From the NCBI RefSeq assembly GCF_904846415.1, contig NZ_CAJHAR010000025.1, forward strand, positions 1 through 53,507: a stretch of 53,507 nt of DNA, read 5' to 3'. The position numbers and the translations under genes were made by a program. The notes under the pieces were generated by a model, which was given only the letters and a program-made list of their open reading frames with translations, was not told where the DNA came from and searched no databases. This document shows, one piece after another, positions 21,177 to 30,101 of the stretch; position 1 is the stretch's first letter, and each line of letters begins with the position of its first letter. Origin of the DNA: Psychrobacter piscatorii (GTDB lineage Bacteria > Pseudomonadota > Gammaproteobacteria > Pseudomonadales > Moraxellaceae).

Positions 21177-21665
21177 ATGACCAATACGAGTGAAAAGCCA
21201 GATTTTATGTCTGAGGTAGCAATTGATCGACCTGAAGTACTGGCGCATTATCCAGTGATTCATTATCAGCCGATTCATTGGGGTGAGATGGATGCCTTTA
21301 ATCATTTAAATAACGTGGTGTATTATCGTTATTCTGAGTCAGCGCGCATTGGTTATTTGCACGCGTTAGATATGTTCGATGGCAGTATGGTCACCGTCTT
21401 GGCACAGTCGAGCTGCCAGTACTTACACCCAGTGACCTATCCTGATACTTTGTTATTGGGCGTTCGCTGTCAGCGTCTAGGTAATACCAGTATCGCAATG
21501 GAATATAGCTACTATAGTACAGCACAAAACAAAATCGTTGCGACCGCTGATGCCGTCGTAGTACGTCTCGATAGTGATGGGAAAGGTAAGTTACCGTGGA
21601 CGACAGAAGAACGCGCGCGCTTACTAGCATTAGAGGCAAAATTTGGTCATACCCCTGAATTTTAG
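21177..21665 (+). CDS. Acyl-CoA thioesterase, hot-dog fold (YbgC/FadM-like)
   Basis: 162 aa, single hot-dog domain. The segment IHWGEMDAFNHLNNVVYYRYSESARIGYL has the 4HBT-family pattern with the catalytic Asp in GEMDAFNH; further core strands are VLAQSSCQYLHPVTYPDTL and SIAMEYSYYS. ATG 21177 follows AAGGTAAGTT. It probably hydrolyses acyl- or aromatic-CoA thioesters in the cytosol; the substrate cannot be read from the sequence. Convergent with ribB. Confidence 0.85.
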   Translation: MTNTSEKPDFMSEVAIDRPEVLAHYPVIHYQPIHWGEMDAFNHLNNVVYYRYSESARIGYLHALDMFDGSMVTVLAQSSCQYLHPVTYPDTLLLGVRCQRLGNTSIAMEYSYYSTAQNKIVATADAVVVRLDSDGKGKLPWTTEERARLLALEAKFGHTPEF

Positions 21666-21696
21666 ATAAAGCTTTACCTAATCAATAGTTAAAAGC

Positions 21697-21737
21697 AAAA
21701 AAGGCACGCTAATATAATATTAGCATGCCTTTTTTTA
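21697..21737. terminator. Bidirectional terminator between thioesterase gene and ribB
   Basis: AAAAAAGGCACGCTAATAT / ATATTAGCATGCCTTTTTTT: a long stem with one mismatch, A-run on the left and T-run on the right, between two convergent genes. Confidence 0.88.
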
Positions 21738-21770
21738 TGACTGTTTATTAGTCAATTTTTCAAACAGGTT

Positions 21771-22883
21771 TTAGTTGTCTTGCGGGGCGTGCACAAAATC
21801 TACGACATTTAGATCGAAACCTGATAACGCATAAAACTTCATGGGTGATGACAATAGACGCATATCACGAACGCCTAAATGACGTAATATCTGTGCGCCG
21901 ACACCGATACTGCGATAAGGCTGCTGGGTGATGGTCGATTGCGATTCATTATTCGCGGCTTGCTCTAATGCATCCCCAAGATCGACCGGTTGATGATTAC
22001 CAACCCAGACCAAGACACCGCGCTCTGAGGCGCTGATCTCTTCTAATGCTGACTGCACGCTCCAGCCGCTACGACCTGTCATATCATTTTTGGCGGCAAA
22101 TAGATCACGCAGTGGGTGGAAACCATGCACACGTACAGTACTGACGCCTTCGCTCACATCACCTTTGACCAAGGCTAAATGAGTTTCTTCAGCACCAAAC
22201 TCGCGGAAGCGATGCAACGTAAACGTACCATGCTCAGTCTCAAAAGGACGGGTTTCAACTTCTTCTACGGTTTGCTCATTGGCAATACGGTAGTTGATGA
22301 GGTCAGCAATCGTACCCATTTTGATATTATGTTCTTTGGCAAATATCTCAAGGTCATCGCGGCGTGCCATGGTGCCATCAGCGTTGATAATCTCTACGAT
22401 CACTGCTGCAGGCTCTAAACCCGCTAGTCTAGATAAATCGCAACCTGCTTCTGTGTGGCCTGCACGGTGAAGAACACCGCCGTTTTGTGCCATGATTGGG
22501 AAAATATGACCAGGCTGCACGATGTCTTCTGGCTTCGCTGCCGATGAAACGGCTGCTTGAATGGTACGAGCGCGATCGGCAGCAGAGATACCAGTGGTGA
22601 CGCCTTCAGCGGCCTCAATCGATACCGTAAAGTTGGTGCTAAACTTTGCTTCATTGCGATCCGACATCAGCGGTAGTGCCAATTGCTGGCAACGCGCTTG
22701 TGAGAGCGTTAAGCATACCAAACCGCGCGCGTGGGTGATCATAAAGTTAATGTCTTCAGGACGAACATGCGTCGCTGCCATGATGATATCGCCTTCGTTT
22801 TCGCGGTCTTCATCATCCATCAAGATGACCATTTTTCCGGCACGAATGTCTTCGATAATCTCAGGAATCGTATTTAAACTCAT
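21771..22883 (-). CDS. ribB: 3,4-dihydroxy-2-butanone-4-phosphate synthase with degenerate GTP-cyclohydrolase-II domain
   Basis: Converts ribulose 5-phosphate to 3,4-dihydroxy-2-butanone 4-phosphate for riboflavin. 370 aa from ATG 22883 (MSLNTIPE); the upstream ATG at 22895 is possible. Domain 1 (1-200) has all RibB hallmarks: MDDEDRENEGD, HARGLVC, RAGHTEAG and the C-terminal EI motif. Domain 2 (about 205-370) aligns with RibA but lacks the three zinc Cys (expected in a CLTGDVFGSLRCDCG-like region); here the segment reads HGFHPLRDLFAAKND. It ends with the RibA-like GIGAQIL-type VGAQILRHLGVRDMRLL. This is the RibBX-type arrangement, in which domain 2 is not expected to cyclise GTP. Confidence 0.92.
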   Translation of the reverse strand: MSLNTIPEIIEDIRAGKMVILMDDEDRENEGDIIMAATHVRPEDINFMITHARGLVCLTLSQARCQQLALPLMSDRNEAKFSTNFTVSIEAAEGVTTGISAADRARTIQAAVSSAAKPEDIVQPGHIFPIMAQNGGVLHRAGHTEAGCDLSRLAGLEPAAVIVEIINADGTMARRDDLEIFAKEHNIKMGTIADLINYRIANEQTVEEVETRPFETEHGTFTLHRFREFGAEETHLALVKGDVSEGVSTVRVHGFHPLRDLFAAKNDMTGRSGWSVQSALEEISASERGVLVWVGNHQPVDLGDALEQAANNESQSTITQQPYRSIGVGAQILRHLGVRDMRLLSSPMKFYALSGFDLNVVDFVHAPQDN

Positions 22884-23210
22884 AGTAAGTCTCAATATTT
22901 TATTATTAATAAATATGTGTGATTTGGAATATAAAGTGTTGTCTGCCTATTGTAGCAGTAGTTGGTATCACGCGCTGTTGCTGTTGAGCAAATCACATGA
23001 CCATCACAGTAATCAAATATAGAAGTAGTTCATGACTTTTATATATCATTCTTAATACATTTTAACGGTTTTTACCCCAGCGTGCTGACACAAAGCTGAA
23101 CTATCACGCTTAGTCTTTTAAAAATAGGGTTAAATATTATTAATGGCTCATACGTGTCATTTCTAAATCTTTTTTGCAAAGTTGGGCGTTATTTTTAGGC
23201 ATTACTGGTT

Positions 23211-24500
23211 TTAGTCATTACTGGCGGCTTGGTTCTTTAACCACTCCATAAACTGTTTGCTGTGCTGCTCGCGTTGATTATCTGCAAACTCGTAAAAACT
23301 CGTACCTGCTAAATTATCTGGTAAGTAGCTCTGAGGGTAGTAATGGTTAGGATAATCGTGCGGATAAGCATACCCTTGACCGTAGCCTTGATTGCGCATC
23401 AGTTTGGTCACGCCATTACGCAGATGTAGTGGCACAGGGGAGGCGTCTTTTTCTGCCAACGCCATCGCTGCATTGATTGCTTTATACGTGCTGTTACTCT
23501 TTGCACTGGTGGCTAAATAGACCACCACTTGCCCTAGGATAATACGCGCTTCTGGCATACCGATGGATTGCACACTGCGCAGGGCTGCATCAGCGAGGAG
23601 TAGAGCGTTTGGATTGGCATTGCCGATATCTTCACTGGCTAAGATTACCAATCTGCGCGCGATAAAATCGGCAGGCTCGCCGCCAACGAGCATCCGCGCC
23701 ATCCAATAAAGTGCCGCGTCAGGATCTGAGCCACGTACTGATTTGATTATGGCTGAGATAATATCGTAATGCTGCTCGCCATCTTTGTCATAACGTACCA
23801 ACGCGGTCTGCGCCACTCGGCTGACCAGTTCGTCATCGATGATAATCGGCGATTGCTTGGCATCCGCTGTTTGAATCGCCAGCTCTAATAAATTTAGCGC
23901 TTTTCTTGCATCGCCGTGGGCCAGTTGACTGATGGTGTCTTGTGCTTGCAAGTCGATGGTGAGTCTTTTGAGTACATTGTCTTCCGAGAGTGCCCGCCGT
24001 AGTACCGCGCTGATTTGCTCAGGCGTTAATGGCTCTAGACGATATACTTGGCAACGTGACAAGAGCGCGTTATTAACACTGAATGAGGGATTTTCTGTGG
24101 TGGCGCCAATCAGCGTGATATCACCAGACTCTACCGCGCCCAATAATGCATCCTGCTGCGCTTTATTAAAACGATGAATCTCATCGATAAACACCACAGG
24201 TGACTCAAATGCCAGTGAGTCTTTACTATCCAATACTTCGCGCAACTGCTTGACCCCAGTATTCAATGCAGAAAGCGCATGAAAAGGTCTATTAACTGCA
24301 TCCGCCAATAACATTGCGATGGTCGTCTTACCGATACCTGCTTCGCCGTGCAAAATAATAGAGGGCAGATGCCCTTGTTCGACCAAACGCCGTAAAGGTG
24401 CGCCAGTGGCCAAAAGATGCTCTTGACCGATAATAGCAGCGAGAGAAGCAGGGCGCATACGCTGAGCAAGAGGGGTGTCGGCATGAAAGTTAGGCGGCAT
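23211..24500 (-). CDS. rarA: Replication-associated recombination protein A (RarA/MgsA)
   Basis: AAA+ ATPase acting at stalled replication forks with SSB and RecA. 429 aa from ATG 24500 (MPPNFHADTPLAQRMRP); upstream in-frame ATG 24554 would add a stretch unlike the family. Walker A HGEAGIGKTT at 51-60, Walker B VVFIDEIHRFNKAQQD, sensor GATTENPSF, and the C-terminal tetramerisation domain (SVRGSDPDAALYWMARML, RRLVILASEDIGNANP, YPHDYPNHY). Convergent arrangement with ribB upstream is absent; it is transcribed in the same direction as ribB with a 320-bp gap. Confidence 0.95.
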   Translation of the reverse strand: MPPNFHADTPLAQRMRPASLAAIIGQEHLLATGAPLRRLVEQGHLPSIILHGEAGIGKTTIAMLLADAVNRPFHALSALNTGVKQLREVLDSKDSLAFESPVVFIDEIHRFNKAQQDALLGAVESGDITLIGATTENPSFSVNNALLSRCQVYRLEPLTPEQISAVLRRALSEDNVLKRLTIDLQAQDTISQLAHGDARKALNLLELAIQTADAKQSPIIIDDELVSRVAQTALVRYDKDGEQHYDIISAIIKSVRGSDPDAALYWMARMLVGGEPADFIARRLVILASEDIGNANPNALLLADAALRSVQSIGMPEARIILGQVVVYLATSAKSNSTYKAINAAMALAEKDASPVPLHLRNGVTKLMRNQGYGQGYAYPHDYPNHYYPQSYLPDNLAGTSFYEFADNQREQHSKQFMEWLKNQAASND

Positions 24501-24926
24501 AAGTTTCTCTATTGAAAAATTAAAAAACGGTCCATTGGCTACAGTGGCGGCCATTGAGAGATTTTATAGTCAAATCTAAATAACGACATACTAGTCTATA
24601 GTTATCACTTTTATTGAAATTACATGCGTTTGTTCCTTTGGGATGATTCTCGCAGCAACTTCGCCATGATAATTTCGCCATGACAATGAGTATTAGACAT
24701 CAGCAGTCAAAGTAGGCTAATTTATAAATAAGGTACTTGCTATAAACAATACACGCTAGGCTAACGCAAAAATATGTTAATGAAAGCTAACGAAGCGTAT
24801 AGCTTATGTCCCCAGCACTTTAGTTTTAATGATTCATCCATATTAACGGTTCAATGGTAACGATCAGAATGGTTGATCAAATATCATTTATTATCACCAG
24901 CCTAGCAAATATAAGGTATTACACTG
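24501..24926. other. 426-bp divergent intergenic region, rarA / Vgr-related gene
   Basis: No gene seen. It contains a short imperfect direct repeat (TTCGCCATGATAA and TTCGCCATGACAA at about 24660-24685). The promoters of rarA and the following gene must lie here, but no consensus boxes stand out. Confidence 0.5.
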
Positions 24927-25463
24927 ATGATGTCTGGACAACCTCTCAAGCGCTTGCTTAATCGATATTCACGTAGCAGCGTAAAAAAGCAGCAGTCGCG
25001 TTGTCTGACAGTTGGTGAGATCGCGTTGGCGCGCTCGGTATTCGGTGACAGTATCAGATTAGATGAAGTACGACTAAAAACCACTTGGTGGGTTCTCAAA
25101 AACTATGCGGTAAGTCCGAATGGTAATATTTACTTTAATCCAGCCGATTGGATCGATGATTTCAGTGCGGCCTCGCTGGGCAAGCAGAGCTGGCTCATCC
25201 ACGAGCTCACTCACGTGTGGCAGCTACAGCAAGGATTGAAAGTCGTACGCGGTGCCCTTATCGATCGGCGATATGACTATGTACTAGAGACAGGCAAGTC
25301 GTTTTTTAAATATGGGATCGAGCAGCAGGCGCGCATGGTTCAAGATTATTTTGTTCGTCGTCAGCGCGGACAGGACTGCCAAGATTTAGAGGCCTGTATA
25401 CCATTTTTGACTGTAAATCCTCTCACTGACATAAAAAGTGCTAATCACGCTTCTAGCGCTTAG
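24927..25463 (+). CDS. Small Vgr/Rhs-related protein with HExxH metallopeptidase-like motif
   Basis: 178 aa, no signal peptide or membrane segment. The core is LTVGEIALARSVFGDSIRLDEVR (about residues 26-48), NIYFNPADW, and SWLIHELTHVWQLQQG (about 89-104) with a zinc-metallopeptidase-type HELTH. Proteins of this kind are usually annotated 'vgr related' or 'type IV secretion protein Rhs', although no VgrG or Rhs domain is present. No secretion genes are nearby. A third zinc ligand is not obvious, so peptidase activity is uncertain. ATG 24927 and 24930 are both possible starts. Confidence 0.6.
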   Translation: MMSGQPLKRLLNRYSRSSVKKQQSRCLTVGEIALARSVFGDSIRLDEVRLKTTWWVLKNYAVSPNGNIYFNPADWIDDFSAASLGKQSWLIHELTHVWQLQQGLKVVRGALIDRRYDYVLETGKSFFKYGIEQQARMVQDYFVRRQRGQDCQDLEACIPFLTVNPLTDIKSANHASSA

Positions 25464-25614
25464 TTTTTGTCTGATATGAGATGAGCTACCAATCGATATT
25501 ATGCTTCTATTATGACTGATAGGTCAGTAAGGTCTCTAACAGTTATCAAATAGCGCCGGCCCGACACCATTTTAGCTTTTTACATTTTTGCTTTATTAAA
25601 GGATACGTACTCTC

Positions 25615-26511
25615 ATGCTTCGACTTTTGCCAGTAAAGCCTCATATTGATACTTCTGCTAGCTCAGCTCTGGCTGCAGTAGCGCTAACGGGCGTACTATT
25701 TCTGACCGGCTGTCAGCAGCAAGCTGACGCACCGCCTGTACCAGATGAGACTCAGACAACTGAAAAAACAAGCGCAGAGGACAGTCAACCTATGCAGCAA
25801 AGTGATTCTGCTGCGGCACGTATAGAGCAGTTTCAGCCTATATACGTTGCGCAAGCGCAAGGGCTACAGCGTCGACTACAAGCAGAGTACGAGTCACTGC
25901 AAGCGGCAGATGCTTCAGATAGTGAAGAGTCACTATTACTGAGTGAGGCGACTAACGATTCTGCCACTCTTACAGAAAATGCGAATGGCGCCAACCCTGA
26001 ACCATTACCAGCTGATAGTCCAGTAGAAGCTAACGCTACCAGTGAGGAAGGTTCGGATGTAGAGATAAATACAAGTACCGAAGTTGGTGAGCGTGATTTG
26101 ACTGTGCTAAAGCGTATCAGTCTTGAGCCGCGCAAACCGATTATATTGACGGAAGAGCAGATCATCGAGCGATATCAGCAAACGATGGCAGCGTTATATC
26201 AGCCTGTGACTACGCCACTCAGTGCAGAGGATTCTGATACGCTGATCAATATAGCGACCTTAGTACCTCAGCTGTTTGAACATGCAGAGATTGCTGGAAG
26301 GGTCAGTGCAAAAAGCCCCGCGCTGGCTCGGTTGATTATTCAGCATCAAGTATGGGAGCAAATAGAAGCGCAGCAAGTGGTTGATATGCAGCAAATGAAG
26401 CAACAACAGCAGCAAGAATTTGAAACGCTCATGACCAAATTCAACGATACTATTAAAGGGTATGACGAGCAGATTGCTAAATATGAGCAGACTTTGAAAG
26501 AGTTTCAATAA
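25615..26511 (+). CDS. Putative lipoprotein with acidic low-complexity region and C-terminal coiled coil
   Basis: 298 aa. A long N-region and hydrophobic segment end in lipobox LTGC (Cys33), so lipidation is likely. Residues 40-165 are Ser/Glu/Thr/Asp-rich without clear structure. From about 180 the protein is helical, ending in a Gln/Glu-rich coiled coil (QQVVDMQQMKQQQQQEF). GGATACGTACTCTC precedes ATG 25615. I do not recognise a family; a structural envelope role is only a guess. Convergent with gltA, sharing the terminator. Confidence 0.65.
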   Translation: MLRLLPVKPHIDTSASSALAAVALTGVLFLTGCQQQADAPPVPDETQTTEKTSAEDSQPMQQSDSAAARIEQFQPIYVAQAQGLQRRLQAEYESLQAADASDSEESLLLSEATNDSATLTENANGANPEPLPADSPVEANATSEEGSDVEINTSTEVGERDLTVLKRISLEPRKPIILTEEQIIERYQQTMAALYQPVTTPLSAEDSDTLINIATLVPQLFEHAEIAGRVSAKSPALARLIIQHQVWEQIEAQQVVDMQQMKQQQQQEFETLMTKFNDTIKGYDEQIAKYEQTLKEFQ

Positions 26512-26590
26512 TGGTTTGAATGATACTCATAGTAACGAGTTTGCCAATAATTGGATGAAATGTATCCAATAGCATCTATCCCATAGCAAT

Positions 26591-26620
26591 AAAAAATCCC
26601 GCACGATGGCGGGATTTTTT
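26591..26620. terminator. Bidirectional terminator between lipoprotein gene and gltA
   Basis: AAAAAATCCCGC-ACGATG-GCGGGATTTTTT: perfect stem with A- and T-runs, between convergent genes. Confidence 0.92.
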
Positions 26621-26642
26621 ATTACAAAGATACTATTTTTGC

Positions 26643-27923
26643 TTACTTACGATCTTCAACTTTCACAAAGTCACGGCGCGTTTCACCAGTATATAACTGA
26701 CGTGGACGACCGATCTTGTATGGGGCGCTGTGCATCTCTAACAAATGGCTGATCCAACCTGAAGTACGAGCCAATGCAAAGATTACCGTAAACATTGATG
26801 TTGGGATACCGATGGCTTTTAAGATAATACCAGAGTAAAAATCAACGTTTGGATATAGGTTACGCTCGATGAAGAACGGGTCTTCTAGTGCAATTTTTTC
26901 GAGTGCCATTGCCAATTCAAGCTTAGGATCGTTGACACCAAGTGCTTCTAATACCTCATCACAAGTCTCTTTCATGACTTTCGCACGTGGATCGAAGTTT
27001 TTGTAGACACGGTGACCAAAGCCCATTAACTTCACTTCACGGCTTTTCACTTTTTCCATGAATTCAGGTACATTTTCAACCGTGCCGATTTCATCAAGCA
27101 TCTCTAGTACAGCTTCGTTTGCACCGCCATGTGATGGACCCCAAAGGGCTGCGATACCAGCAGCGATACAGGCATAAGGGTTTGCACCAGTAGAACCTGC
27201 TAAACGTACTGTTGATGTAGAGGCGTTTTGCTCATGATCAGCATGCAAAGTAAAGATTTTGTCCATTGCACGAGTGATGACATCATTAGTCTTATAGTCT
27301 ACATCAGCAGGGGTTGCAAACATCATGTACAAGAAGTTTTCAGCGTAGTTAAAGTCATTACGCGGATACATGAACGGTTCGCCTTGCGAGTATTTATAAC
27401 TCATTGCCGCAAGTGTTGGCATTTTAGCGATTAGACGAATCGCTGTGATTTCACGATGCTCTTCGTTACTGACATCTAGGTTGTCATGATAGAACGCTGA
27501 TAGCGCACCAACGACACCAACCATAATAGCCATTGGATGCGCGTCACGGCGGAAACCTTCAAAGAATTTACGCAATTGATCATGAACAGCCGTATGTTCG
27601 CGGATTTTTTCAAAGAAATCTGCTTTTTGCTCAGCGTTAGGGAGGTCGCCATTTAGCAACGCATACGCCACTTCTAGGTATTCAGCATGGTTTGCTAACT
27701 CGTCGATAGGGTAGCCGCGGTGTAATAATTCGCCTTTGCCACCATCGATATAAGTAATTTTTGATTCAACAGGAGCAGTTACTTTGAAACCAGGGTCATA
27801 AGACCAAAATCCTGATTCTTGCAAAGCAGCAACATCGATAACTGGGCGCCCTAAAGTACCTTCAATAATAGGAAGTTCGTATTCTTCACCATTCACGGTT
27901 AGTTTGGCATTAGTGTCAGCCAT
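26643..27923 (-). CDS. gltA: Citrate synthase, type I
   Basis: Condenses oxaloacetate and acetyl-CoA to citrate, entry to the TCA cycle. 426 aa, the usual size of the hexameric, NADH-sensitive Gram-negative type. Catalytic-region segments [49 protein letters not shown] and the C-terminal [14 protein letters not shown] are intact. Start ATG 27923 has GGAG 8 bp upstream. Divergent from sdhC across about 1 kb containing an 18-bp palindrome. Confidence 0.97.
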   Translation of the reverse strand: MADTNAKLTVNGEEYELPIIEGTLGRPVIDVAALQESGFWSYDPGFKVTAPVESKITYIDGGKGELLHRGYPIDELANHAEYLEVAYALLNGDLPNAEQKADFFEKIREHTAVHDQLRKFFEGFRRDAHPMAIMVGVVGALSAFYHDNLDVSNEEHREITAIRLIAKMPTLAAMSYKYSQGEPFMYPRNDFNYAENFLYMMFATPADVDYKTNDVITRAMDKIFTLHADHEQNASTSTVRLAGSTGANPYACIAAGIAALWGPSHGGANEAVLEMLDEIGTVENVPEFMEKVKSREVKLMGFGHRVYKNFDPRAKVMKETCDEVLEALGVNDPKLELAMALEKIALEDPFFIERNLYPNVDFYSGIILKAIGIPTSMFTVIFALARTSGWISHLLEMHSAPYKIGRPRQLYTGETRRDFVKVEDRK

Positions 27924-28961
27924 AAATTGCTCTCCATTGTTTTTGATTTGTTAGAATAAAATTACTGCAGACGTACACCTCACGTCATCATTGGTCAAAC
28001 GGTAGAATGTGTTTAACTCGTTTAATACGCAAGGTATATTAGCAGCAATTACTTGTGATTTGAAAAAACTTTTATTGACCATGGGTCCAATTGGCACGGC
28101 CTAGCGGTGGTTGTTCGCTGTAATTTTTGTATCAAAATATGTCTGATTGGTTATTTTGCGCCAAACTTTCTGTTTATCAAAAATATTTACAACGTCAATA
28201 TTGACGTTATATTTTTGGGTTTGTCGCAAAAACGCAGCAGAATTTTCGTAAAAAACGAGGCTAAAAACAGACAGGGCATGAGTAGCAGACAGGTTGAGTG
28301 TCGATCATAATTGTCAGAGGTAAGCGTTTTCCACATTCAGTATTGCATATATCTATTCGTTTGTTAATTAAGTGTGTGCCTTTATTACTTTAGGGATAAA
28401 TTTGTAATTATCGCCCAGTCATTTTATAATTGCAGGAATTGACTGGCACTAGCTTTGTGCGAATTGATAAGTGGTCATGATATAGTGTCGCCTAGAGCTT
28501 ACTTTATACATGCTTATTTACAATTGTCTGGTGTTTTGATAAACCAAACCGAATTCTGTGGTTTAAATGTTCTTGTTAACTGCTCTATTTTTAGATGCTC
28601 AGCACCAGTATTTAGTGCTCAGTACAAGGTTTATTTTGATAGAGAAGACATATTAACGTTGTCTGGCTATTCATACGACCAATAAAAATAGACTGGTTAG
28701 TCGATCTTACTCATGTTTATTTTCTTTGTTGTATAATAGATAGGTTGTTTTGTAGGCCTGTCAGCTCGACAAGCGACACTAAACAGCTTATCAATACCTT
28801 ATATACATGATTCTTTCTTCATATTTAGCACAAACTAAAAGAAGTCAGCTAGCTCTTCCTTACTTTATTCGTCTCGTGTGTTGCTCGATGCTCAACTGAC
28901 ACCATTTTTGTCAAGCGTTGATAGCAGATACAGGAGTATAACCGCAAAAAGGATGCCCGCT
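27924..28961. other. 1-kb divergent regulatory region between gltA and sdhC
   Basis: No convincing gene. Two short open frames on the plus strand (28107-28310 and 28455-28685) lack ribosome-binding sites and protein-like composition. The region holds a perfect palindrome at 28191-28208 and a TATAAT at 28732-28737 without a good -35 box, a candidate sdh promoter. Confidence 0.6.
28191..28208. promoter_or_regulatory. Perfect 18-bp palindrome, candidate operator
   Basis: AACGTCAATATTGACGTT reads identically on both strands, with AAAAATAT to the left and ATATTTTT to the right extending partial symmetry. It lies 268 bp upstream of the gltA start and about 750 bp from sdhC. It has no T-run, so it is more like a dimer binding site than a terminator. 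The binding protein is unknown. Confidence 0.5.
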
Positions 28962-29339
28962 GTGAAAAGCAACCGACCTATTGATCTGCCTCTAAGCCAA
29001 GTGATTAGCGTTAATCGCTCACCGATCGCAATCGCCTCTATTTTGCATCGTATCTCTGGCATTATTTTATTCTTATTAATTCCTGTAATGCTGTGGCTAT
29101 TACAGAACTCATTGGCATCGCCTGAGAGTTTTGAGACCGTATTTGACAACGTGCTTGTGCGCTTTTTAGCATGGATATTTGTTGCCGCCATCGCATATCA
29201 CTTCGTGATGGGTATCAAACATCTATTTGCTGATATGGGCATGAACGAAGAGCTAAAATCTGGCCGCACCGCCTCTATGGTCAGTTTTGTCATTGCAGCG
29301 ATTTTAGTTGTCGCGTCATTTATATGGGTGATGTTCTAA
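28962..29339 (+). CDS. sdhC: Succinate dehydrogenase cytochrome b556 subunit
   Basis: Membrane anchor of complex II, binding haem b and ubiquinone with SdhD. 125 aa from GTG 28962, chosen because AAAAAGGA sits 7 bp before it; ATG 28953 three codons earlier is also possible, and the longer frame from 28878 is unlikely. Motifs: RPIDLPLSQVISVNRSPIAIASILHRISG with the quinone-site Ser/Arg, three hydrophobic segments, and HFVMGIKHLFADMG with the haem-ligand His. The stop TAA overlaps the sdhD start by one base (TAATG). Confidence 0.92.
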   Translation: MKSNRPIDLPLSQVISVNRSPIAIASILHRISGIILFLLIPVMLWLLQNSLASPESFETVFDNVLVRFLAWIFVAAIAYHFVMGIKHLFADMGMNEELKSGRTASMVSFVIAAILVVASFIWVMF

Positions 29340-29746
29340 TGATTAAAAATGATTCAGGAATCAAAAGTGCTACTGGTCTGACAGGTTCAGGCTCACGCGA
29401 TTGGATTATTCAGCGTATTAGTGCTGTTGTTTTAGCCGTTTATAGTGTGGTGTTGCTGGGCTTCTTTTTGACCCACGGCGATGTCACGTACCTTGAGTGG
29501 TCATCATTCATGACTAGCCTGCCAATGCGTTTATTCAGCTTAGTTGCTGTACTTGCACTAGCTGGCCATGCTTGGGTGGGAATGTGGACAGTATTTACTG
29601 ACTATATTACGACAGGCAAGCTGGGCTCAAGCGCAGCAGGTTTACGTTTAGTGCTACAGTCATTGATGATTATCGCTATTTTAGTATTTCTATTTTGGGG
29701 CATCATGATTTTTTGGGGCAACGGCTTTAGTGTTGTTGCTGTTTAA
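29339..29746 (+). CDS. sdhD: Succinate dehydrogenase hydrophobic membrane anchor subunit
   Basis: Second membrane anchor of complex II. 135 aa, three transmembrane segments; SGSRDWIIQRISAVVLAVYSVVLLG at the N-terminus and LAGHAWVGMWTVFTDYI with the haem-ligand His. ATG 29339 overlaps the sdhC stop (TAATG), implying translational coupling. An in-frame ATG at 29324 is less likely. Confidence 0.92.
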   Translation: MIKNDSGIKSATGLTGSGSRDWIIQRISAVVLAVYSVVLLGFFLTHGDVTYLEWSSFMTSLPMRLFSLVAVLALAGHAWVGMWTVFTDYITTGKLGSSAAGLRLVLQSLMIIAILVFLFWGIMIFWGNGFSVVAV

Positions 29747-30101
29747 TCATTGAGTGACCAGCTTTAATATTGATATAAGTATCTATATATAAAACGGATG
29801 CGCGCAGCTGGTATATCAGCTGATAGAGTAGTTTAAAAGTATCCGTTGATAGCCAAAAATAGTCATAGCATTGGACCAACAGCGCCACTATTTAGATTGT
29901 CGCTGAATGAGCAACAAGGTTGAGCGGATTTGGTTCAGTATAACGATAGATATGCAAATTAAGTGGTCAAAAACTGTTATATCCTCTTCTTTAATAAGTG
30001 CATGTAATGGCCAGATAAAAGCCTTTAAACCTGCAGTAAGAAGATTTTAAAACACGCTTTTCATTTACTTATACGCATTAACAGGCATTAGGAAAACCGT
30101 A
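29747..30101. other. 355-bp gap inside the sdh cluster (sdhD-sdhA)
   Basis: AT-rich, no gene and no clear terminator seen. Its length is unusual for an sdhCDAB operon and could hold an internal promoter. Confidence 0.45.

Noticed and set aside
28107..28310. 67-codon frame between gltA and sdhC
   Set aside because: No ribosome-binding site, Lys/Ile/Phe-rich chance composition, and it overlaps the palindrome; no family resemblance.
28455..28685. 76-codon frame upstream of sdhC
   Set aside because: No ribosome-binding site and no recognisable protein features; probably chance in AT-rich regulatory DNA.
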